A program made the translations under genes and the position numbers. A model generated the notes under the pieces. The model was not told the DNA's origin and did no database searches. It saw nothing but the letters and a program-made list of their open reading frames with translations. A stretch of 64,000 nucleotides of DNA from JAIVGV01 sp032229975 (GTDB taxonomy: Bacteria > Acidobacteriota > Blastocatellia > Pyrinomonadales > Pyrinomonadaceae): the NCBI GenBank assembly GCA_032229975.1, contig JAVXVG010000052.1, positions 17,533-81,532 on the forward strand, read 5' to 3'. This document shows positions 44,096 through 52,477 of this stretch, piece after piece. The number at the start of each line of letters is the position of its first letter. The stretch's first letter is position 1.

Positions 44096-45652
44096 ATGAG
44101 CAACGCACCACTCCTCCGCATGGAGGGCATCAGGAAAGTCTTTTCGGGGGTGACGGCCCTCGACGGTGTGGACTTCACGCTGGAGCGCGGCGAGGTGCAT
44201 TCGCTCGTCGGCGAAAACGGCGCGGGCAAGTCAACCCTCATCAAGATCATGACGGGCGCATATCAGCGCGACGGCGGGCGCATCATGCTCGAAGGGCGCG
44301 AGGTCAACTTCCGCTCGCCGGAGGACGCGCAACGCGCAGGTGTTGTCGCCGTCTATCAGGAAGTAAACCTGCTCGCCTACCGCACGGTCGCCGAGAACAT
44401 CTACCTCGGTCGCGAGCCGCGACGCTTCGGCTTGATCGACTGGAAGTGTATGAAGCGGGACGCCGGTGCGCTCTTGAAGAGACTCGGTCTCGACATCGAC
44501 CCCGCAGCGACGCTCGGCGATCTCAACATCGCGCTCCGGCAGATGGTGGCCATCGCGCGCGGCGTCTCGTTCGGCGCGAAGGTCGTCGTCTTAGACGAGC
44601 CGACGAGTTCTTTGACGGAGCACGAGGTCTCGATCCTCTACGACGTGATCCGTCGTTTGAAGGATGAGGGCACGGGTGTCGTCTATATCAGCCACCGCTT
44701 CGACGAGTTGTACGCGATCTGCGACCGCGTGACGATCCTGCGCGACGGACGACTTGTCGGGTCGCGTTCGCTCGCCGGGCTCGACCGGCTCGACCTCGTT
44801 TGCATGATGCTCGGCAAGCAGCGCGAGGAGTTGCAGCGGCAAGGTGCGACCGCCTTCGGGCATCACGATGGCGCGGCGACGGCGGACGAGTCGCCGCTGA
44901 TGCGCGCCGAGAACCTGACGCGCGGGCGCAAGCTCGACCGCGTCTCGCTCGACGTGGGGCGCGGCGAGATCGTCGGGCTCGCAGGCCTCCTCGGATCGGG
45001 GCGCACAGAGACGGCGCGCGCCATCTTCGGCGCGGATCAGATCGACGCGGGGCGCGTTTACTTCGAGGGCCACCCGCTCAACCTGCGTTCGCCGAACGAC
45101 GCCATCGACGCCGGGCTCGCCTTCCTCTCCGAGGATCGCAAGGCTGAGGGGATCATTCCTGAGCTGTCCGTCAGAGAGAACCTGACGCTCGCGGCACTGC
45201 CCGCGTTGAGTCGCCTCGGCGTCGTCTCGCGACAGAAGCAGAACGAGATCGTCGAGCGGTTCATGAAGCGGCTCGGCATCAAGGCTTCGAGCGCGGATCA
45301 GAAGATTCGTGAGTTGTCTGGTGGCAACCAGCAGAAGGTGTTGCTCGCGCGCTGGCTCTGCAAGAACCCGAAGTTCCTGATCATGGACGAGCCGACGCGC
45401 GGCATCGACGTGGGCGCGAAGGCGGAGATTCAGTCGCTCGTCAACGAGTTGGCGAGTTCCGGTCTCGGCGTGCTGATGATCTCGTCGGAACTTGAAGAGC
45501 TGGTCGAAGGCAGCTCGCGCGTCGTCGTCATACGCGACGGACGGCGCGCGGCGGAACTGCGCGGCGCGGAGATTTCACAGGACTCGATCATCCGCGCGAT
45601 GGCTGAAGACGACACGGGCGTCGTCGGCAATGCGAACGCGGCGGCTGAGTGA
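44096..45652 (+). CDS. ytfR: Sugar ABC importer ATPase with two nucleotide-binding domains (YtfR/RbsA type)
   Basis: A 518-residue protein energising sugar import. Domain 1 (about 5-235) has the Walker A loop GENGAGKSTLIKIMTGAY, Q-loop YQEVNLLAYRTVAENIYLG, and Walker B VVVLDEPTSSLTEHEV. Its signature region is atypical, reading LNIALRQMVAIARG, as usual in this family. Domain 2 (about 260-500) has GLLGSGRTETARAIFGADQI, the signature ELSGGNQQKVLLARWL and Walker B FLIMDEPTRGIDVGAKAEI. The duplicated-domain design fits the CUT2 class of monosaccharide importers. It is preceded by the repeat hairpin and followed after 63 bp by a permease. Confidence 0.93.
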   Translation: MSNAPLLRMEGIRKVFSGVTALDGVDFTLERGEVHSLVGENGAGKSTLIKIMTGAYQRDGGRIMLEGREVNFRSPEDAQRAGVVAVYQEVNLLAYRTVAENIYLGREPRRFGLIDWKCMKRDAGALLKRLGLDIDPAATLGDLNIALRQMVAIARGVSFGAKVVVLDEPTSSLTEHEVSILYDVIRRLKDEGTGVVYISHRFDELYAICDRVTILRDGRLVGSRSLAGLDRLDLVCMMLGKQREELQRQGATAFGHHDGAATADESPLMRAENLTRGRKLDRVSLDVGRGEIVGLAGLLGSGRTETARAIFGADQIDAGRVYFEGHPLNLRSPNDAIDAGLAFLSEDRKAEGIIPELSVRENLTLAALPALSRLGVVSRQKQNEIVERFMKRLGIKASSADQKIRELSGGNQQKVLLARWLCKNPKFLIMDEPTRGIDVGAKAEIQSLVNELASSGLGVLMISSELEELVEGSSRVVVIRDGRRAAELRGAEISQDSIIRAMAEDDTGVVGNANAAAE

Positions 45653-45715
45653 CGGAACGACTGGCGTTGCCTCCATCCCAATGGGGAGGGCCAGCGCGAG
45701 TGAGAGGGGAGCGAG

Positions 45716-46693
45716 ATGGCTGAGACGGGGGCGGGGCCGGTGATAGGGGCGCGCAGCGTGCGGCGCGCGGGGCTGGCTGACTATGCGCCGACTTACGGTG
45801 CGCTCGCCGCGCTCGTGCTCCTCTTCGTCGTCAACGCAGTCGTCACGCCGAATTTCCTCGACGTTAATAACTTCCGCAACGTCCTGCTGCAAGTGGCGCC
45901 GACGGTGCTCGTCGCCGTCGGCATGACCTACGTCATCACGACCGGCGGGATCGATCTCTCGGTCGGCTCGATCATGGCGGTCGCCTCGGCGGTCGCCGCC
46001 GTCTCGCTCGGACGCGGCGTCGGCTTCGCGATTATCCTCGCGCTCGTCGTGGCGCTCGTCGTCGGCACACTCAACGGCGTGCTCATCTCCAGCTTCCGCA
46101 TCCAGCCGATCATCGTCACGCTCGCGTCGCTCATTACCGTGCGCGGGGTGGCGCAGGTCATCAGCAATGGCGGGCAGTTGATCCCGTTCGACAATCCGCG
46201 CTTCGCGTGGCTCGGTCAAGGGTACGTGGGGCCCGTGCCGGTGCAGGTCTTGGTGATGGCCCTCGTCGTCGCGGCGGCGATCTTCGTCATGCGTGCAACT
46301 GTATACGGTCGCTACGTCGCGGCGGTGGGCGGGAACGAGTCGGCGGCACGGCTCGCGGGCGTGCGCGTCCATCGCACGAAGATCATGGTCTACGCGTTGT
46401 CGGGGCTGCTGGCGGGTCTGGCCGGACTCATCGAGACAGCGCGACTCGGCGCAAGTGACGCACAGAAGGTCGGACTCAACATCGAGTTGGACGCCATCGC
46501 GGCGGTCGTCGTCGGCGGCACGCCCCTGACGGGCGGGCGCGCGACAGTCGTCGGCACTGTCATCGGCGCGCTCATCATGCAGCTCATCACGACGAGCTTC
46601 AACATGAACGGCATCAGCTTCGCGTGGTCGCTTGTCATCAAGGCGGCCATCATCATCGTCGCCGTTTACATCCAGCGTCCGAAGGTGGCGTGA
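45716..46693 (+). CDS. ytfT: Sugar ABC importer permease (YtfT-like)
   Basis: A 325-residue inner-membrane permease with about eight to ten hydrophobic spans. CUT2 permease signatures are present: VAVGMTYVITTGGIDLSVGS, LNGVLISSFRIQPIIVTLAS, RGVAQVISNGGQLIPFDNPR and ELDAIAAVVVGGTPLTGGRA. The RGVAQ-I-GGQ and FxxP-F-W-G regions resemble E. coli YtfT. GAGGGGAGCG before the ATG is a strong ribosome-binding site. With the permease at 48562 it would form the heterodimer seen in YtfT-YjfF transporters. Confidence 0.9.
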   Translation: MAETGAGPVIGARSVRRAGLADYAPTYGALAALVLLFVVNAVVTPNFLDVNNFRNVLLQVAPTVLVAVGMTYVITTGGIDLSVGSIMAVASAVAAVSLGRGVGFAIILALVVALVVGTLNGVLISSFRIQPIIVTLASLITVRGVAQVISNGGQLIPFDNPRFAWLGQGYVGPVPVQVLVMALVVAAAIFVMRATVYGRYVAAVGGNESAARLAGVRVHRTKIMVYALSGLLAGLAGLIETARLGASDAQKVGLNIELDAIAAVVVGGTPLTGGRATVVGTVIGALIMQLITTSFNMNGISFAWSLVIKAAIIIVAVYIQRPKVA

Positions 46694-46723
46694 GCCGCAA
46701 AAAACTGGGAGCGGACTTTCACC

Positions 46724-48391
46724 GTGACACGCGCGGTTAGAACAAGAATCAAGACACGGCGGTTCGACTCGCTCGCGGCTCTCGCGCTGTGCTGTGTGCT
46801 GGTGCCCTCGGTCGCGCTCGCGCAGGCTGTCTATCACAACCCGATCATCGCGGGCGATCACCCAGACCCGACAGTGCTCCGCGTCGGCACAGACTACTGG
46901 GCACTCGTCACGACGGGCGACTGGGCCCCCCACTTCACCATCATGCGCTCGCGCGATCTAGTTGGCTGGCAGACGGTCGGCGCGGTCTTCCAGCAGAAGC
47001 CAGCGTGGGCGAAGGGCGACTTCTGGGCTCCAGAGTTGATCGAAGATCGCGGGAGCTTCTACCTCTACTATACGGCGCGACGCGAAGACGGAGCAGGCAA
47101 GAAAGGCACACTCTGCGTCGCCGTCGCCACCGCGCCACAGCCTTCCGGCCCCTACACGGATCATGGGCCGGTCGTCTGTCAGGAGATCGGCTCCATCGAT
47201 CCCTTCAGCCTGCGCGACGAGACCGGCCGGCGCTACCTGATCTGGAAAGAGGACGGCAACGACCGTAACCAGCCGACCCCGATCTGGGCGCAGCAACTGA
47301 CCGAGGACGGGCTGCGCGTCGTGGGCAAGCGCAGGGAGTTGCTCCGTAACACCGAAGCGTGGGAGGGGCGCGTCGTCGAGGGGGCTTACGTGATGCGGCG
47401 CGATGGGTGGTACTACCTCTTCTATTCAGGCGGAGCCTGCTGCGGACGCTCGTGCGATTACGCGCTCGGCGTGGCGCGCTCACGCCAACTCTTGGGGCGG
47501 TGGGAGAAGAATCCCGCCAACCCGATCATCGGCGCGAACGCGGCGTGGCAGTGTCCGGGGCACGGCGACGTGGTGACGACACCCGACGGGCGCGAGTTCT
47601 TGCTCTATCATTCTTACCGGCGCAGCCCCGACACGTTCAGCGTCGGGCGCGAGTCCGTGCTCGACCGACTGACGTGGAACGAGAAAGGGTGGCCCCTCGT
47701 CAACGGCGGCACTGGCCCAAGTACGGAAGCGACCGCGCCGCTCGCTGGTGGCGATGCATCTGCGTCTGTGGGCGATCGCGCAGCAGAGAGGGCAGCGGAG
47801 TTCTTCGACGGCTTCACCACGCCGCTGCTCGATCCGGCGTGGCAGTGGCCCATGGACAATGCGCAGAGCGCGCGCATCGAGCCGGGGCCGGGCGGCTATC
47901 TCGTGCTAACGCCAGAGGGCGACGCGGCTAAAGCGGACGAGCGGACAGGAGCGGTGCTGGGGCGTCGCTCGACATCGGGAAGTTACGTGGCGACGGTCGC
48001 ACTCATCCCGCCGGTCGCGACTGACGCACGCGCGGGTCTGTCGGCTTATGGCTGGCGCGCGGCGGCGGTCGGCATCTCGGTCGGCGGCGGCAAGGTGGCC
48101 CTGTGGCGGCGCGAGGGCCGGATGCAGGAGATTCTGGCGAGTGCGAGCGCGCCTGCCTCCGCGCTCGTCTTCCTACGCATGACGGCGGAGCGGGGCGAGA
48201 CGTACCGCTTCGAGTTCAGCGCGAACGGGCGCGACTGGCAGTCGCTCGGACAGTCGGTCAACGGCAGTTACATAGAGGGCGCGCACGTCGCGCTCACGGC
48301 CGGAGGGCCAGCAGGCACACCGGCGCGCTTCGACTGGGTGCGGATCACGCCGCGCGCGGCGTCGAAGGTTGTGGGCGCGTCCGGTAATTGA
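46724..48391 (+). CDS. Exported glycoside hydrolase family 43 enzyme, second paralogue
   Basis: A 555-residue enzyme with a signal peptide (ALALCCVLVPSVALAQA). It has the same architecture as the GH43 at 41246: base Asp in GDHPDPTVLRVGTDYW, Asp in GSIDPFSLRDETG, acid Glu in VVEGAYVMRRDG, then a GH43_C2-like sandwich (FFDGFTTPLLDPAWQWPMDN). The cysteine cluster (GGACCGRSCDYALGV) is conserved. The acid-site neighbour is EGAY instead of EGPS, which may change subsite preference. The start is GTG at 46724 with GGGAG upstream. Its position between the two permease genes ties it to the importer. Confidence 0.87.
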   Translation: MTRAVRTRIKTRRFDSLAALALCCVLVPSVALAQAVYHNPIIAGDHPDPTVLRVGTDYWALVTTGDWAPHFTIMRSRDLVGWQTVGAVFQQKPAWAKGDFWAPELIEDRGSFYLYYTARREDGAGKKGTLCVAVATAPQPSGPYTDHGPVVCQEIGSIDPFSLRDETGRRYLIWKEDGNDRNQPTPIWAQQLTEDGLRVVGKRRELLRNTEAWEGRVVEGAYVMRRDGWYYLFYSGGACCGRSCDYALGVARSRQLLGRWEKNPANPIIGANAAWQCPGHGDVVTTPDGREFLLYHSYRRSPDTFSVGRESVLDRLTWNEKGWPLVNGGTGPSTEATAPLAGGDASASVGDRAAERAAEFFDGFTTPLLDPAWQWPMDNAQSARIEPGPGGYLVLTPEGDAAKADERTGAVLGRRSTSGSYVATVALIPPVATDARAGLSAYGWRAAAVGISVGGGKVALWRREGRMQEILASASAPASALVFLRMTAERGETYRFEFSANGRDWQSLGQSVNGSYIEGAHVALTAGGPAGTPARFDWVRITPRAASKVVGASGN

Positions 48392-48393
48392 TA

Positions 48394-48498
48394 GAAGCGG
48401 TCTCATCAGCAGCGAGTCACAGTTTAGAGTTCACGTTTCAGCGTGTTGTGATGAGTTCAAACTAACGTTTGAACTCTAAACATTCATGCGACTGCTTC
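48394..48498. repeat. Nested palindromic repeat element, copy 2
   Basis: Perfect 12-bp inner arms GTTTAGAGTTCA (48422-48433) and TGAACTCTAAAC (48470-48481) are bracketed by imperfect outer arms near 48394 and 48498. The left inner arm is followed by CACGTTTCAGCGTG. The internal core matches the element at 23146-23270. It begins 3 bp after the GH43 stop and separates it from the second permease. Confidence 0.75.
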
Positions 48499-48561
48499 GG
48501 GGGACACGGTCGCCTCGTGATTGTGGCTCGGCGGCTGATCAGCGATTAAAGAGGGGACGCT

Positions 48562-49569
48562 ATGGCTCAGGCAGGAACGACGATTGACGGGGGGGGCTTG
48601 ACGCGGGGCCGGAGCGCGCGCGCGCGCGCCGTCTCGATCATTCAGCGACAGGGCGCGCTCGTCGCACTCGCGCTCGTCTGCGGCTTCGCCGCTTACCGCT
48701 ACCCGCAGTTCCTGAGCGAAGCGAACCTGACGAACGTGCTGCGTCAGAACAGTATGCTCGGACTCGTCGCGCTCGGCATGACGTTCGTGATCCTGACGGG
48801 CGGCATCGATCTCTCTGTCGGCTCGCTGCTCGCCGTCGCCGGAGTGGTCGCGGCGCACCTCGCGGGGCACGGACTCTTCGTCGCACTCATCGCAGGCGTC
48901 GCACTCTCCGCGCTGCTCGGTCTCGCGAACGGCGTGATCATCGCGCGCGCGCGAGTCCAGCCTTTCATCGTGACGTTAGCAATGATGATTGCGGCGCGTG
49001 GCTTGGCGCTTGTCGCGACGGGCGAGCAGACCGTGCGCGTTGATCGCACGGCGCAGGGGTTCACGGAGTTGGGGCGCGGCACAGTCGATCTGGGGCCACT
49101 CGCGTTGCCAGTGCCGGTCATAATTCTAGTGGCGGCTTACGTCTTGGGCTGGCTCGTGCTCAACCACACGCGCTTCGGCCGGCACGTCTTCTCGATAGGC
49201 GACAACGAGGAGGCCGCGCGGCTGATGGGGCTGAACGTGCGGCGCGTGACCATCGGCGTCTACGCTTTGAGCGGCGCGCTTGCGGGACTCGCGGGCGTGA
49301 TCCTCGCGTCGCGTCTGGGCGCGGGCCAGCCGGTCGCGGGGCAGGGCTGGGAACTGGACGCCATCGCGGCGGTGGTGGTCGGCGGGACGCTTTTGACGGG
49401 CGGGAAGGGGAGCGCCGCCTTCACGCTCGTCGGCGTGCTGCTGCTCGGCATCATCTTCAACATCTTCAACCTCGAAGGCAGCATCACGCCGTGGTGGCAA
49501 CAGGTCTTGCGCGGCATCATCCTGCTCGCCGTCGTGATCGTGCAGAACAGGTTGGGCCGGAGGAAGTGA
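48562..49569 (+). CDS. yjfF: Sugar ABC importer permease (YjfF/RbsC-like)
   Basis: A 335-residue permease of the same CUT2 class. Signatures are LGLVALGMTFVILTGGIDLS, NGVIIARARVQPFIVTLAMM, FGRHVFSIGDNEEAARLMGL and WELDAIAAVVVGGTLLTGGK. It is distinct from the 45716 permease and corresponds to the second subunit in YtfT-YjfF systems. GAGGGGAC upstream of the ATG is a clear ribosome-binding site. The stop is followed after 3 bp by the PhyH gene, which implies coupling. Confidence 0.9.
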   Translation: MAQAGTTIDGGGLTRGRSARARAVSIIQRQGALVALALVCGFAAYRYPQFLSEANLTNVLRQNSMLGLVALGMTFVILTGGIDLSVGSLLAVAGVVAAHLAGHGLFVALIAGVALSALLGLANGVIIARARVQPFIVTLAMMIAARGLALVATGEQTVRVDRTAQGFTELGRGTVDLGPLALPVPVIILVAAYVLGWLVLNHTRFGRHVFSIGDNEEAARLMGLNVRRVTIGVYALSGALAGLAGVILASRLGAGQPVAGQGWELDAIAAVVVGGTLLTGGKGSAAFTLVGVLLLGIIFNIFNLEGSITPWWQQVLRGIILLAVVIVQNRLGRRK

Positions 49570-49572
49570 TTC

Positions 49573-50418
49573 GTGGACACGGTGACGAATCAGGGCGACG
49601 CGGTGCAACAGGTTATCGCGGGGCGTGGGCATTATGGTGCGGATGAGCTTGACGCTTTCGCCGAAGAGGTGCGACGCGAAAGTTTCTGCGTGCTGCGGGG
49701 CCACTTCGACGCCGATCTGACGGGCGCGTGGCGCGTGGCGTTCGCGCCGCTCTTGGAAGCGCACATCGCGCGCGAAGGGCACAGGTTGAATCGCGGCGCG
49801 GCGCGTTACTACGTCACGCTTCCGTTCCGCGAGCCCTTCGCAGACCCGCGCGTCTATGAGGACGAGGACGTGCTCGCCATCTGCGCGCGGCTCGTCGGCG
49901 CAGACATGCAACTGCACCAACTCGCCACCGACACGCCGCTCAGAGGCTCCGCATATCAGGGCGTGCACCGCGACGTGCTGCCGCTCTTTCCCGAAACGGG
50001 TCAGGAGACGCCGCTTTTTCAACTCGCCGTCAACTTTCCGCTCGTGGACGTGACGGAAGAGAACGGGCCCTTCGAGGTGGCCCGCGCGACGCACATGTTG
50101 ACGAAGGCGGAAGCGTTGCGCCGGCTCGACGCGGGCGAGGCAAGTCTTGAGCAGCTTTTGATGAAGGCGGGCGACGTGATGATCCGCGACGTGCGAGCCC
50201 TGCATCGCGGCACGCCGAATCGCACCGACGCGCCGCGCCCGATGGTCGTCCTCGGCTACTCGCGCCGCTGGCTCTACCGGCCCGAAGTCTCGATCCGCGT
50301 CCCGCGCGCCGTCTGGCTATCTCTCTCCGCGCGGGCGCGCTTCCTGCTCCGCTTCAACCCGCTCGTGGACGACAACGACGACAGCGGCGAAGAAGTCTAT
50401 CAGGCGTTCGCCTATTGA
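49573..50418 (+). CDS. Phytanoyl-CoA dioxygenase (PhyH) family Fe(II)/2-oxoglutarate oxygenase
   Basis: A 281-residue cytoplasmic oxygenase. The iron triad is visible: His and Asp in YQGVHRDVLPL and the distal His in ALHRGTPNRTD. The downstream Arg (RPMVVLGYSR) is placed to bind 2-oxoglutarate. FPLVDVTEENGPFEVARATH is the typical PhyH core strand. Family members hydroxylate lipids, small metabolites or antibiotics; sugar-linked members exist but the substrate cannot be named. Start GTG at 49573 has GGAGGAAG upstream. It is directly coupled to the importer permease and to the GH172 gene, which points to a role in processing the imported compound (inference). Confidence 0.85.
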   Translation: MDTVTNQGDAVQQVIAGRGHYGADELDAFAEEVRRESFCVLRGHFDADLTGAWRVAFAPLLEAHIAREGHRLNRGAARYYVTLPFREPFADPRVYEDEDVLAICARLVGADMQLHQLATDTPLRGSAYQGVHRDVLPLFPETGQETPLFQLAVNFPLVDVTEENGPFEVARATHMLTKAEALRRLDAGEASLEQLLMKAGDVMIRDVRALHRGTPNRTDAPRPMVVLGYSRRWLYRPEVSIRVPRAVWLSLSARARFLLRFNPLVDDNDDSGEEVYQAFAY

Positions 50419-50453
50419 TATGCGACTTGATATGCGACGAATTGACATGCGAC
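50415..50453 (+). repeat. Tandem 12-bp repeat carrying three in-frame start codons
   Basis: TTGATATGCGAC at 50415-50426 and 50427-50438, then a diverged TTGACATGCGAC at 50442-50453. The ATGs at 50420, 50432 and 50447 are all in frame with the GH172 gene. The first unit also contains the PhyH stop codon. No strong ribosome-binding site precedes any of them. Confidence 0.85.
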
Positions 50454-52456
50454 GAAACATTCAACGCGTCATGGTCGCCGAACTACTCTTGCTCGCGGCC
50501 ACCACCGTGCTCGTTAACGCACAGCAGGTGCGAATGGGCGCGCGCCCGGCGCCCGGCGTCGAAGAGTTGTCGCGGCTCGACGCGCTGCCGCTCTTCAAAG
50601 AGTCGGTCGCGGTCGGCTCAGTCTCCAGCTACGACCGGACGGGCGGCAACGACGACGGCTTCTCGGGGAAGTATTCCTTCTTGCGGCGCGAGGCGGGCGG
50701 TCTCGTCATCGCCGATCTCAAGGGGCCCGGCGTTATCTACCGCATCTGGACGCCGACGCCGAGCGACGACATCATCGAATTCTATTTCGACGGCGAGGCG
50801 CGACCGCGCCTGAGCCTCCCGTTTCGCGATCTCTTCAGCGGCGAGCGCGCCCCGTTCCTCAGCCCCGTCGTCGGCAGCGGCGGCGGCGGCTTCTACAGCT
50901 ACCTACCTCTGACTTATAAAGATTCCTGCAAGGTGATCGTTAAGTCCGACAACTTCCAGTTCTACCAGATCAACTACGCGACCTATGCGCTGGATACGCG
51001 CGTCGAATCTTTTAACGCACAGCCATCAGCAGATTTCACAGCGCAGCTTGAACGCGCGCGACGACTGTTCGGCGCGACCGGAACCGATGTGAGTTCCTAC
51101 GCCGCTCCTGCGGGCGCGCGCGTCCAGATGCGAAAGTTTGGTGGCACGCTCGCGGCCGGTCAATCCGTCACCGTCTTCGAGACGCGGCAGCCGGGCCGGA
51201 TCGTCGGGCTCAAACTCGGGCCCGCGCAGGCGTTCGCGGGCAAGGGGCGCGACATCGTGCTGAAGATTTACTGGGACGGCGAGAGCCGACCGGCCATCGA
51301 GTGTCCGGTCGGTGATTTTTTCGGTTATAGCTACGGGCAGCCTGCCATCAAGTCGCTCGTCCTCGGCACGAGCGATGGGATGAACTACATCTATCTGCCG
51401 ATGCCGTTCGATCATTCGGCGCGCGTGGAATTGGTTTCGGAGCGCGCGGGCGGGCCACCAATCGATGTACAGGCGGAGATCAAGTTCACAAACGTTGGGC
51501 GCGGGCGCGATGAGGGCCGCCTCTATGCCCTGTGGGCGCGCGAGAATCCGACCGTCGAGGGCCACCCTTTCACCTTCATCGACGCACGCGGGCGCGGACA
51601 CGTCGTCGGCTTCATCCTTCAGGCGCAGGGACTTGAACCGGGGGCCATTCCGGAGTTCTTCGAGGGCGATGATGAGACGTTGATCGACGGCGCGGAAGCG
51701 ATCCACGGAACCGGCTCGGAGGATTTCTTCAACGGTGGCTGGTACGACGTGCCGGGGCGTTGGGAGGACAGAATCTCGCTGCCCTTGAGCGGCTGTCTCG
51801 ACTTCAAGCGCTTTCTCGGGCGCACAGGCGGCTACCGCTTCCTGCTCACGGACGCTTACGCCTATCGACGGAGCGTGCGCTCCACCATCGAACATGGGCC
51901 CACTGGCAACAAGGTTCCCGCCGACTACACGGGCATCACATTTCTCTACTCCGGCACGAACCCGTCCGCACATCCGCTGCCCGCGCTCGCGGCGCGTCGC
52001 GTGAGTGATCCCGACCGCATCGTCTTCACGCCCGGATGGACGACGCCTATTCATGCGTTCTCGTGGGCGAACGCCTCGCTCTCGAAGCACGACGACCGCA
52101 TCGGCGGCGAGAACCTGCGCTACTTGTCGATGAAGGCAGAGGGCAGCGAAGTCTTCGGGCCACACTACATCTCATTCATCTGCGAGATGCCGGCCGCAGG
52201 GCGCTACCGCGTCTCGGTCGAGGCGGTCGAGGGGCCCACGCAGGGAATCGTCCAACTGTTTCGCAACGAAGTCGGCGTCGCGCCGCCGGTCGATCTCTAC
52301 TCGCGTGAACGGCGCAAGGGCCAGCCGCGCGCGTTGGGCGAGCTTGAGTTGAAGGAGGGCGACAATCGCGTGATGTTCAAGCTCGTCGGTCGCAACCCGC
52401 AGTCAGCAGGACTCGGCTTCGACATCTACCGGATCATTTTCCAGAAGGTCGGCTGA
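50420..52456 (+). CDS. Exported GH172 (DUF2961) protein, candidate furanosidase
   Basis: A 678-residue protein with a signal segment (VMVAELLLLAATTVLVNAQQ). The core (about 60-430) is of DUF2961 type: SYDRTGGNDDGFSGKYSFLR, GVIYRIWTPTPSDDIIEFYF and the hallmark GTGSEDFFNGGWYDVPGRW. DUF2961 was reclassified as GH172, with activities on alpha-D-arabinofuranosides and on fructofuranosides such as difructose anhydride. The conserved glutamate in GTGSEDFF is the kind used in catalysis. A C-terminal beta domain (about 560-678) resembles a carbohydrate-binding jelly roll. It sits 1 bp after the PhyH stop. Three in-frame ATGs make the exact start uncertain; 50420 is given. Confidence 0.82.
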   Translation: MRLDMRRIDMRRNIQRVMVAELLLLAATTVLVNAQQVRMGARPAPGVEELSRLDALPLFKESVAVGSVSSYDRTGGNDDGFSGKYSFLRREAGGLVIADLKGPGVIYRIWTPTPSDDIIEFYFDGEARPRLSLPFRDLFSGERAPFLSPVVGSGGGGFYSYLPLTYKDSCKVIVKSDNFQFYQINYATYALDTRVESFNAQPSADFTAQLERARRLFGATGTDVSSYAAPAGARVQMRKFGGTLAAGQSVTVFETRQPGRIVGLKLGPAQAFAGKGRDIVLKIYWDGESRPAIECPVGDFFGYSYGQPAIKSLVLGTSDGMNYIYLPMPFDHSARVELVSERAGGPPIDVQAEIKFTNVGRGRDEGRLYALWARENPTVEGHPFTFIDARGRGHVVGFILQAQGLEPGAIPEFFEGDDETLIDGAEAIHGTGSEDFFNGGWYDVPGRWEDRISLPLSGCLDFKRFLGRTGGYRFLLTDAYAYRRSVRSTIEHGPTGNKVPADYTGITFLYSGTNPSAHPLPALAARRVSDPDRIVFTPGWTTPIHAFSWANASLSKHDDRIGGENLRYLSMKAEGSEVFGPHYISFICEMPAAGRYRVSVEAVEGPTQGIVQLFRNEVGVAPPVDLYSRERRKGQPRALGELELKEGDNRVMFKLVGRNPQSAGLGFDIYRIIFQKVG

Positions 52457-52477
52457 GCGCGAAAGGTCTGCGGCGTG

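Noticed and set aside
45575..46933. A 452-residue minus-strand frame across the YtfT-like permease
   Set aside because: Antisense shadow with Asp/Arg/His-rich repeats produced by GC-rich codons.
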